The position numbers were made by a program, and so were the translations under genes. Source: Nitrososphaeraceae archaeon (lineage in GTDB: Archaea > Thermoproteota > Nitrososphaeria > Nitrososphaerales > Nitrososphaeraceae). From it: 5,371 nucleotides of DNA. The notes under the pieces were generated by a model that saw only the letters and a program-made list of their open reading frames with translations, had not been told where the DNA came from and did no database searches. This document shows, in pieces, positions 1 to 4,771 of the stretch (the first letter of the stretch is position 1; each line of letters begins with the position of its first letter). The stretch covers positions 1 to 5,371 of the forward strand of contig JAICSL010000141.1 of assembly GCA_025936955.1 (NCBI GenBank), read 5' to 3'.

Positions 1-128
1 AAATTAAAAGTTGCTTGCTAAAAGAATTTTTCCTTATGTAATATAATACAAGACATATGTATTTACATGAGGGATTACCACCAATATCTGATAATTCTTA
101 GGTAAATGATAATACCACATCACGTCAT

Positions 129-180
129 AAATCTAATAAAATTGTCCAGAATATTTAGTATCGCTAATCATATTAGATTT
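129..180. repeat. Perfect 10-bp inverted repeat (possible hairpin)
   Basis: AAATCTAATA at 129-138 is the exact reverse complement of TATTAGATTT at 171-180, enclosing a 32-base loop. The outer pairs 128/181 (wobble) and 127/182 extend the stem slightly. Pyrimidine-rich sequence follows at 182-200. It could be a transcript-end hairpin of a gene to the left, a regulator site, or a small structured RNA. The sequence alone does not decide between these. Confidence 0.5.
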
Positions 181-400
181 GTTGTCTTCCCAATTTGCTT
201 TTGGATAGTCTATTAAAATAAATTGTAATAATTGTATATATTTTACGACGTCTTTGCCTTTGACATTTTACCATCTATATATCATTGTTAATAATATATT
301 AGAAGTGTTAAACCAAGTTTGATCCTACTCCTGATTATCTCTTCAAATTTTCTTTTTTGATGTCTATTGATTTTCTAATTATGTTGTCAGATTATCTATC

Positions 401-408
401 ATTAAATA
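401..408 (+). promoter_or_regulatory. TATA-like box of the DUF2382 gene
   Basis: ATTAAATA lies 22-29 bases before the ATG at 430. That spacing would place the archaeal transcription start at or very near the start codon, implying a leaderless or nearly leaderless mRNA. No Shine-Dalgarno sequence precedes the ATG, which fits this reading. The element is only a consensus-like match in A/T-rich DNA, so it is a prediction. Confidence 0.4.
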
Positions 409-429
409 CTATTTTATCTAGATGTAGAT

Positions 430-1116
430 ATGAGTTCTAAAACAAATATAGATTGGAATGATACTATAAAGAAGGAAGCAAGAGGAGTAAACGATGAAGA
501 TTTAGGTGAGGTACAAGAAGTAGAAAACAATCATGTTTTGGTGCAAAGAGGCATTTTGAATAAAGAGAAATTCTATATACCTTTAGAACAAGCAGACAGC
601 TATGATGGAGATGTTGTAAGATTTAGACTATCTGAAGATGAAATAAAGAGCAAATATCTAAGAGATTCTCCGCCAGAATCTAAGACAACATATGATGATC
701 GAACTTCAATGTCTAGAAGAGAAGATAGAACTGTAGGGGAGACAGGAGAAACTCCAGTATCATTAACTGAGGAAAGATTAAACGTTTCTAAAAGATCAAC
801 TCAGCAAGGTGAAGCAACCATTACAAAGGAACCTGTGACTAAAACAAGGACTGTTGAAGTACCAGTAACACATGAAGAAGTAACTATTGAAAGAAGACCG
901 CCAAGTGGTTCAACAACAGCACAAACACCGGTTAGCTCAAAAGAAGAAATCAAAGTACCATTAAGAAAAGAAGAAATACAAGTTACAAAGGAACCTTATG
1001 TAAAAGAAGAAGTATCTGTAAAGAAAAAACCAGTGACTGAAACACGTACAGTAAGTGAACAGGTAATAAGTGAAAACGTTAAGGTTAGAGGTGCTAACAG
1101 AGAAGAAGAACCTTAG
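430..1116 (+). CDS. PRC-barrel-like/DUF2382 (YsnF/AvaK-type) stress protein
   Basis: This 228-residue, highly charged protein has no cysteine, signal peptide or membrane segment, so it is probably cytoplasmic. Residues about 15-80 (VNDEDLGEVQEV then FYIPLEQADSYDGDVVRFRL) look like a PRC-barrel-type beta domain. Residues 80-110 are a hydrophilic linker. Residues about 110-221 match the DUF2382 pattern: alternating short beta strands rich in Glu, Lys, Val and Thr, with two related halves (around TITKEPVTKTRTVEVPVTHEE and around KVPLRKEEIQVTKEPYVKEE). DUF2382 occurs in the Bacillus general-stress protein YsnF and the cyanobacterial akinete protein AvaK; its biochemical role is unknown. The ATG at 430 is favoured by the TATA-like box 22-29 bases upstream and by an intact N-terminal domain. 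The gene is followed by a T-rich tract and a hairpin, suggesting its own transcript. Domain assignment is confident; a stress role is inferred from the family. Confidence 0.9.
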   Translation: MSSKTNIDWNDTIKKEARGVNDEDLGEVQEVENNHVLVQRGILNKEKFYIPLEQADSYDGDVVRFRLSEDEIKSKYLRDSPPESKTTYDDRTSMSRREDRTVGETGETPVSLTEERLNVSKRSTQQGEATITKEPVTKTRTVEVPVTHEEVTIERRPPSGSTTAQTPVSSKEEIKVPLRKEEIQVTKEPYVKEEVSVKKKPVTETRTVSEQVISENVKVRGANREEEP

Positions 1117-1124
1117 GCAGAAGC

Positions 1125-1139
1125 TTTACTATTTTTATT
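1125..1139 (+). terminator. T-rich tract after the DUF2382 gene
   Basis: A T-rich stretch (TTTACTATTTTTATT-like) begins 8 bases after the stop codon. Archaeal RNA polymerase commonly terminates on T-rich tracts without a hairpin, so this is a plausible transcript end. It is short and interrupted by A and C, so the call is weak. Confidence 0.3.
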
Positions 1140-1147
1140 AAATTTAC

Positions 1148-1174
1148 TTGCAAGTTATGAAGACACGCTTGCAA
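1148..1174. repeat. 7-bp inverted repeat between the DUF2382 and phosphatase genes
   Basis: TTGCAAG at 1148-1154 is the exact reverse complement of CTTGCAA at 1168-1174, with a 13-base loop. CTTGCAA also occurs directly at 1147-1153, because CTTGCAAG is itself palindromic. The structure lies downstream of a T-rich tract and 60 bases before the phosphatase ATG. It could be an mRNA-end hairpin or a binding site for a dimeric regulator of the phosphatase gene. Confidence 0.4.
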
Positions 1175-1207
1175 AATGTAAACTGTATTCCAATTATAAA
1201 CTCTGAA

Positions 1208-1215
1208 TTTAATAT
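1208..1215 (+). promoter_or_regulatory. TATA-like box of the phosphatase gene
   Basis: TTTAATAT is centred about 23 bases before the ATG at 1234, consistent with a nearly leaderless transcript. A second candidate, ATTATAAA at 1193-1200, would give a leader of roughly 12 bases that includes a weak AGGA at 1224-1227. The sequence does not say which is used; either supports an independent promoter for the phosphatase. Confidence 0.35.
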
Positions 1216-1233
1216 CATCCACTAGGAATAACG

Positions 1234-1767
1234 ATGGCAAAAATAAGCAATATTTATAGATGGATATATGGCCATATACTGGGCAGACCTACTAATTTTA
1301 GTTGGATTATTAAAAGAAAATTAGCTGGAAGTGGAGTACCTATGTCGTTATCTGAAGTTAAATGGTTGGCTAAGCAAGGTATCAGAAGCATAGTTACAAT
1401 CAAAGAAAAACCCTTGCCAGCAGAATGGTTTATTAACGATAATTCAGAAATCGATAACTTTCATCTGAGCATACAAGACTATGGCGCTCCTTCACTAGAT
1501 GAATTAGATTATGTAGTCAATCACATCAGTCAGCAAATAGACAGAGGAAGACCAGTTGTAGTACATTGTTCTGGTGGCAAAGGACGGACAGGAACTATAC
1601 TGGCTGCGTATCTTATCAAGAAAGGTGCGAGTGCAGATCAGGCTATCAAGAAATTGCGTAAGATACGCAGCGAGTCTATTCAGTCAAAAGATCAAGAAAG
1701 GATCGTATATATCTATAAAAGATATCTTGAAACTGATAGAAAAAAATACAATGGCAGTAGTAATTAA
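1234..1767 (+). CDS. DUSP23/VHZ-like dual-specificity protein phosphatase
   Basis: This 177-residue protein is a cysteine-dependent phosphatase of the atypical dual-specificity class. It hydrolyses phosphoester bonds, probably on phosphotyrosine or phosphoserine/threonine proteins in the cytoplasm. The P-loop HCSGGKGRTG at residues 111-120 supplies the nucleophile Cys112 and the phosphate-binding Arg118. Asp82 in IQDYGAP is the expected general acid. The N-terminal TNFSWIIKRKLAGSGVP (21-37) and the C-terminal R-S-x-S-I-Q-S-x-x-Q-E block (145-155) align by eye with human DUSP23 (VHZ) along the whole length. Length is close to that compact single-domain family, and no signal peptide or membrane helix is seen. 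The ATG at 1234 keeps the short N-terminal segment seen in DUSP23 relatives. Substrates are unknown. The preceding stress-protein gene is 117 bases away on the same strand, but both have promoter-like signals, so co-transcription is uncertain. Confidence 0.92.
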   Translation: MAKISNIYRWIYGHILGRPTNFSWIIKRKLAGSGVPMSLSEVKWLAKQGIRSIVTIKEKPLPAEWFINDNSEIDNFHLSIQDYGAPSLDELDYVVNHISQQIDRGRPVVVHCSGGKGRTGTILAAYLIKKGASADQAIKKLRKIRSESIQSKDQERIVYIYKRYLETDRKKYNGSSN

Positions 1768-1871
1768 TTAGTTATTTTGAAATCATAAAGTGATGATATA
1801 TTATACAGAATTGATATACAGAAGCTGAAGTATTTTATTTACAAGACTATCTAATTTGCTTTCTAGATATT

Positions 1872-1889
1872 AATTTTCTTCTTTTTATC
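1872..1889 (+). terminator. Pyrimidine-rich candidate terminator downstream of the phosphatase
   Basis: A nearly unbroken T/C tract (T-rich, containing runs of four and five T) lies about 105 bases after the phosphatase stop codon. It is the strongest oligo-T signal in this spacer and fits archaeal intrinsic termination. The distance implies a long 3' untranslated region if used. Confidence 0.3.
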
Positions 1890-2066
1890 TTGAAATAAAA
1901 GAACCGAATCAAAAAAATTGCATAATAAATTAAATATAATAATATCAATGCTAGTCCAGTTTTAATTTTCATATCAAACAGGTAACAGGCTTTTACCGTA
2001 TTTAAGTAAATTACATTGCTTCCGCATTTATTGCATAAGAGTGAAGAACTAATTCTCGAGGAGATT

Positions 2067-2078
2067 CGATAGCTATCG
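2067..2078. repeat. Perfect 12-bp palindrome CGATAGCTATCG
   Basis: The 12 bases equal their own reverse complement. The site sits 6 bases after CTCGAG (2055-2060) in a locally G+C-richer patch. A palindrome of this length can be a dimeric regulator site, but no gene clearly depends on it here. Confidence 0.4.
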
Positions 2079-2133
2079 CAACATAAATATGTACTGACTA
2101 CAGGTTCATTCTATCACTTAAAGATCATTCTAA

Positions 2134-2238
2134 ATAAAGTTATTAGGACACTCTGATAGTTGGGCCTGCAAGGATTGCAAACAAAGAGGGGACATACATT
2201 ATATGAAACAACACCTTTGCAGTATGTCAATAAAATGA
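2134..2238 (+). pseudogene. Zinc-finger-like coding segment without a start codon
   Basis: The frame is open from just after a TAA at 2131 to a TGA at 2236. It contains Trp (2161), Cys (2167), Cys (2176), His (2212) and Cys (2218), giving the spacing C-x2-C-x11-H-x-C with a Gly-Asp pair and Tyr-Met between. This resembles compact zinc fingers of the C2H2/C2HC kind that are common in small archaeal proteins. No ATG, GTG or TTG exists in the open part before the Trp, and the frame upstream is closed. It is therefore either a decayed fragment of a small zinc-finger protein, a gene broken by a frameshift, or a chance pattern. The local rise in G+C favours former coding. No exact family is recognised. 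Confidence 0.3.
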
Positions 2239-2556
2239 ACAGGCTATATTTTTCATGAAGGAAAGAGTGAATAATTTAAGATTGACACGAATACTAATTC
2301 TAAATGATACAAAAAAGCATAGTACTAGCATACGTATATGATACTCATTAAATTTATTGATATGATGGTAGTATAAAAAAAAGGAAAGGTATTGTAAATA
2401 AGTCAGCCTGCAGTCAGCAGAAAATATAACTATAATCATAACTCTAATTTTATCAAACTTTAGCACATTCTTAAGATAAGTAGATCCTTCTAGCGAAGTA
2501 TCAGTATTGGCATAATAGTTGCTTTTTAGGAAACATATAATACATAAAAAACAGTA

Positions 2557-2584
2557 AGATAATCATTATAATATTACATTATCT
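2557..2584 (+). promoter_or_regulatory. TATA-like box flanked by a 7-bp dyad
   Basis: ATTATAATA at 2565-2573 is a good archaeal TATA-like match, about 30-36 bases before the ATG at 2602. It would give a very short leader. AGATAAT at 2557-2563 and its exact reverse complement ATTATCT at 2578-2584 flank it, with centres 21 bases apart, or two helical turns. This geometry would suit a dimeric repressor covering the TATA box. A/T-rich DNA makes such matches more likely by chance, so this remains a prediction. Confidence 0.35.
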
Positions 2585-2601
2585 AAAACTGAAAAAAGAC
2601 A

Positions 2602-2844
2602 ATGGCATTATGTAATGAAAAAGAGTTAAATCATGCAACAAAATTGCCTGATAGAGCAGTATTCACTGACAATCTTATTAGAGGAATAATCCAAAAAGAA
2701 AGTTCTAACTTACAACTCATTGACTGCATTATACTTACAAAAAGATTTGTCCAAGAACATACATTATTTAGTTATACTCGATATTCTTTCTTTGATAACA
2801 ATCTTCATAAACAGGATCGGGGGCTACTTGCTATAATCGCTTAG
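2602..2844 (+). CDS. Hypothetical protein of 80 residues
   Basis: I do not recognise this protein. It begins MALCNEKELNHATKLPDRAV, has a mixed composition with two cysteines (4 and 42), and no clear domain. The last residues (KQDRGLLAIIA) resemble the start of a signal peptide: charged residues followed by a hydrophobic run. They end 22 bases before the next start, in a different frame. The C-terminal part may therefore belong to a frameshifted N-terminus of the following PsbP-like gene rather than to an independent protein. The case for a real gene rests on the TATA-like box with a flanking dyad about 30 bases before the ATG. The case against is the lack of any recognisable family and its position in a stretch with gene remnants. 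Confidence 0.35.
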   Translation: MALCNEKELNHATKLPDRAVFTDNLIRGIIQKESSNLQLIDCIILTKRFVQEHTLFSYTRYSFFDNNLHKQDRGLLAIIA

Positions 2845-2866
2845 AGTCGCATATACTCTGTTAAGT

Positions 2867-3184
2867 GTGATTCTTGTAAGTAGTTTTATCAATATTAATA
2901 ATGTCAATAATATCAAAGTACAAGAGGTTACGACATATACAAATGATCAATACGGTTTTAAGGTTCAATATCCTTTAAACTGGATTACCGTAAGCGATTT
3001 TTCTGGTGAAACAGGAAAGGCCGTACTAGATAAATTAAAAGAAATGGGTGAACCTACGTCAATTGTGGGTTTTTGTCATACTGGCTTACCAATTTGCACA
3101 GCACTCACAGACGATAGTAAGATAATAGCTGTTTTTGATAAATTAAAAAAATCTGATAGATCGTTAGAAAAAGTATTACATTAG
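2867..3184 (+). CDS. PsbP-like secreted protein, truncated (possible pseudogene)
   Basis: The 105-residue frame starts at GTG and carries the signature TYTNDQYGFKVQYPLNW (23-39), typical of the N-terminal part of PsbP-like/PsbP-related extracytoplasmic proteins frequent in ammonia-oxidising archaea. The region after it (IVGFC at 66-70, then KIIAVFDKLKKSDRSLEKVL at 85-104) fits the next strands of that fold. Such proteins usually continue for many tens of residues, so the stop at 3182 suggests loss of the C-terminal half. The N-terminus is also odd. The codons between a TAA at 2834 and the GTG read as a hydrophobic segment (SLRVAYTLLS), which together with VILVSSFI would make a signal-peptide core, but no start codon precedes it in frame. 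The neighbouring frame ending at 2844 offers a plausible positively charged start, so a one-base frameshift is likely. Family placement is moderately sure; its function as an exported protein is inferred, and it may be inactive. Confidence 0.5.
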   Translation: MILVSSFININNVNNIKVQEVTTYTNDQYGFKVQYPLNWITVSDFSGETGKAVLDKLKEMGEPTSIVGFCHTGLPICTALTDDSKIIAVFDKLKKSDRSLEKVLH

Positions 3185-3511
3185 CTGTCATAAACATGGC
3201 AAAAAACAGAGCAATTGTAGGAACAATTGGCCACTAATCAAGAATAAATCACCAAAGAATTACAATATGGCTGGAGTGTGAATAGATTTGGTGGCATACC
3301 AAGTGCTTGCTTTGCCTCCTCATTTGTCTAATTCTTATTTTTTAGCTTTGAATATCCATGAATCATGAATCATCATATTTGACCTCCATCCATGTTACTC
3401 GTGACCAGAGCTAGATGTAGAATAAATACAAGAAATCCCTCAGAAGTTAGTTGTCATGTCTGTACCTAATTAATTATTCCTTAATAGCTTTAGGCATAAC
3501 ACAATATTGCA
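3185..3511. other. Intergenic stretch between convergent genes
   Basis: No clear gene is present. Two CAATTG palindromes (3212-3217 and 3224-3229) sit close together. Bases 3240-3330 are locally richer in G+C. On the - strand they read as a 29-codon segment between stops (3238-3327) with L-G-M-P-P-N-L-F, reminiscent of carboxymuconolactone decarboxylase/AhpD-type proteins. A short tandem CATGAAT repeat lies at about 3357-3372. No strong T-tract that would end the flavin gene transcript is visible. Confidence 0.45.
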
Positions 3512-4555
3512 TCATACTATCTTCACCTCTTTTTCATCCGCTTCACGAAGTGCAGGTGCAACACGAGTGCCTATTAATTTAGTAGCTCGCATCAAATTCT
3601 CGTGGGGTAATGAAGCTGGGTTCATCATAAATGTAATTCTAGAGATGCCGCCTAGCGCTTTGCTATGCTTAACTATCTTCTCTGCCACTTCCTCTGGATC
3701 GCCTACAAGCAATGCTCCTTCAGGACCTCGCTGCGCCTCAAATCTCGCACGTGTCATCTTAGACCATCCTCTCTCTTTCCCAATCTCTGTCATGGTACGT
3801 GCATATCCTGAATAGAAATCATCTGCAGCCTCTTGAGTACTCTCTGCAACATAGCCTAGCGAATGTACGCCTACTTTTAATTGATCAGCTGAATAGCCAG
3901 CTTGCCTTCCAGCCTCCCTGTAAAGATCTACAAGCGGCCGGAATCTGTGCGTTTCGCCGCCTATAATTGCGACCATCAAAGGTAATCCAAGCAAACCAGC
4001 ACGGACAAATGATTCTGGAGTTCCACCAACTCCTATCCATATTGGCAATGGATTCTGTAGGGGCCTTGGATATACTCCTTGACCATTGAGAGAAGGACGA
4101 TATTTGCCAGACCAATATACATGCTCACTATCACGAACCTTTAACAGTAAACCGAGTTTCTCTTCAAAAAGTGAGTCATAGTCCTCTAACTGTAATCCAA
4201 AAAGAGGAAATGCTTCGACAAATGACCCACGGCCAACAACCATCTCAGCCCTGCCTTGCGAGAGAAGATCCAAGGTTGCAAATTCTTGAAACACCCTCAC
4301 AGGGTCTGCTGCACTTAATACCGTTACAGCACTGGTAAGACGTATGCGTTTTGTTCTTGCAGCTGCAGCAGCTAGAATGATAGCCGGAGCTGAATCGAGA
4401 AACTCTATGCGATGATGTTCGCCAATACCAAAGACATCCAATCCAATTTTATCTGCATACTCAATTTGTTCAACCAATCTTCGTAGACGTTCCGATGGAC
4501 TGACCCCAAGGCCATCATTATCCCAAGCTGCGAAGCTATCAATTCCTACTTCCAT
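3512..4555 (-). CDS. LLM-class flavin-dependent oxidoreductase (luciferase-like monooxygenase)
   Basis: This 347-residue protein is a full-length luciferase-like TIM-barrel enzyme that would use reduced FMN, or possibly F420, to oxidise a small organic substrate in the cytoplasm. Diagnostic stretches are MEVGIDSF (first barrel strand), GLDVFGIGEHHRIEF (38-52), RIRLTSAVTVLSAADPVRVFQEFATLDLLSQGRAEMVVGRG (70-110), YPRPLQNPLPIWIGVGGTPES (162-182) and VGDPEEVAEKI (284-294). The GEHH motif at 45-48 resembles the bacterial YhbW/CE1758-type LLM groups more than archaeal Mer. The ATG at 4555 gives the canonical short lead into strand one. By rough hand counts, G+C is about 45-50 percent, against roughly 35 percent or less in neighbouring genes and spacers, which suggests acquisition from a G+C-richer, perhaps bacterial, source. 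The substrate cannot be told. It lies downstream of the PPOX-class gene on the same strand with a 216-base gap. Confidence 0.93.
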   Translation of the reverse strand: MEVGIDSFAAWDNDGLGVSPSERLRRLVEQIEYADKIGLDVFGIGEHHRIEFLDSAPAIILAAAAARTKRIRLTSAVTVLSAADPVRVFQEFATLDLLSQGRAEMVVGRGSFVEAFPLFGLQLEDYDSLFEEKLGLLLKVRDSEHVYWSGKYRPSLNGQGVYPRPLQNPLPIWIGVGGTPESFVRAGLLGLPLMVAIIGGETHRFRPLVDLYREAGRQAGYSADQLKVGVHSLGYVAESTQEAADDFYSGYARTMTEIGKERGWSKMTRARFEAQRGPEGALLVGDPEEVAEKIVKHSKALGGISRITFMMNPASLPHENLMRATKLIGTRVAPALREADEKEVKIV

Positions 4556-4598
4556 ATAATATCCATTAGGTAATGATGTTACTTAAGGACAGTAGTGG

Positions 4599-4608
4599 CT
4601 TATATCTT
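4599..4608 (-). promoter_or_regulatory. TATA-like box of the flavin monooxygenase gene
   Basis: Read on the - strand this is AAGATATAAG, located 44-53 bases before the ATG at 4555. That would set transcription to begin about 20 bases before the start codon. It overlaps the left arm of an inverted repeat, ATATC (4602-4606) with GATAT (4613-4617), so a regulator could compete there with TBP. There is no strong Shine-Dalgarno in the predicted leader. Confidence 0.35.
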
Positions 4609-4660
4609 AGTAGATATGAACTACCATACTTAGTAAGGACGAATTTACTACAAACAAGTT

Positions 4661-4745
4661 GCTAATACTGATAACCTATGAGCAGAAGATTCGCCCCTGA
4701 ACAACTGTTCCTCGTTTAGTCTGGATGAGTCTTATAGTTATTAGC
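4661..4745. repeat. Long imperfect inverted repeat with a nested palindrome
   Basis: GCTAATA at 4661-4667 is the exact reverse complement of TATTAGC at 4739-4745. Moving inward, similarity continues imperfectly for about 25 bases per arm (4661-4685 against 4721-4745), sharing ATAA, CT and CAG blocks with small gaps. The 35-base centre contains GAACA (4699-4703) facing TGTTC (4706-4710). It lies between the two - strand genes, downstream of the PPOX-class gene and upstream of the monooxygenase promoter. It may form a folded RNA in the 3' untranslated region, or be the remnant of a small mobile element. No target-site duplication is visible at its ends. Confidence 0.4.
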
Positions 4746-4771
4746 ATATTCTTATTACTGACAATCAATTT

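Larger units (their letters stand above)
1..429. other. Intergenic region without a recognisable gene
   Basis: No convincing coding frame is visible on either strand: stops are frequent and base composition is strongly A/T-rich. The stretch contains a perfect 10-bp inverted repeat at 129-180 and pyrimidine-rich tracts around 340-360. A TATA-like element lies just before the gene starting at 430. The left part may hold regulatory or 3' sequence of a gene outside the window, which cannot be judged from here. Confidence 0.6.
1768..2601. other. Long intergenic stretch with possible gene remnants
   Basis: Over 830 bases pass without a confident gene. From left to right I see a pyrimidine-rich tract at 1872-1889, a perfect 12-bp palindrome at 2067-2078, a short zinc-finger-like reading frame lacking a start codon (about 2134-2238), and a closely spaced direct repeat AGTCAGC at 2401-2407 and 2412-2418. 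A dyad-flanked TATA box lies at 2557-2584. Base composition rises locally in G+C around 2040-2240, unlike the A/T-rich flanks, which fits decayed coding sequence. Confidence 0.5.

Noticed and set aside
1574..1771. A second open frame on the + strand within the phosphatase gene
   Set aside because: It overlaps the catalytic and C-terminal part of a clearly coding phosphatase in another frame, and its product resembles nothing.
1790..1828. Possible C/D-box guide RNA: GTGATGA at 1790-1796 and CTGA at 1825-1828
   Set aside because: There are no acceptable internal D' and C' boxes, no terminal stem, and the guide lengths do not fit archaeal C/D RNAs.
2166..2222. Inverted repeat CTGCAA/TTGCAG around the zinc-finger-like segment
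   Set aside because: The arms are only 6 bases, the extension is poor, and they coincide with the Cys codons TGC, so the match is readily explained by coding content.
2227..2466. A 79-codon open frame on the - strand, rich in Ile, Phe, Leu and Tyr
   Set aside because: Its composition is what A/T-rich noncoding DNA gives by chance. It has no domain, no clear signal peptide arrangement and no promoter of note.
3357..3372. Tandem CATGAAT CATGAAT CAT and the ATGATGA box on the opposite strand
   Set aside because: Only two units, with no matching box D nearby; it is most likely chance in A/T-rich DNA.
3507..3815. An open frame on the + strand opposite the flavin monooxygenase C-terminus
   Set aside because: It is the antisense of a well-supported gene; the Ser/Pro/Ala-rich product is a mirror of that gene's codon pattern.
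3885..4115. A 76-codon - strand frame inside the flavin monooxygenase gene
   Set aside because: It overlaps conserved barrel motifs of the enzyme in a different frame and has no independent support.
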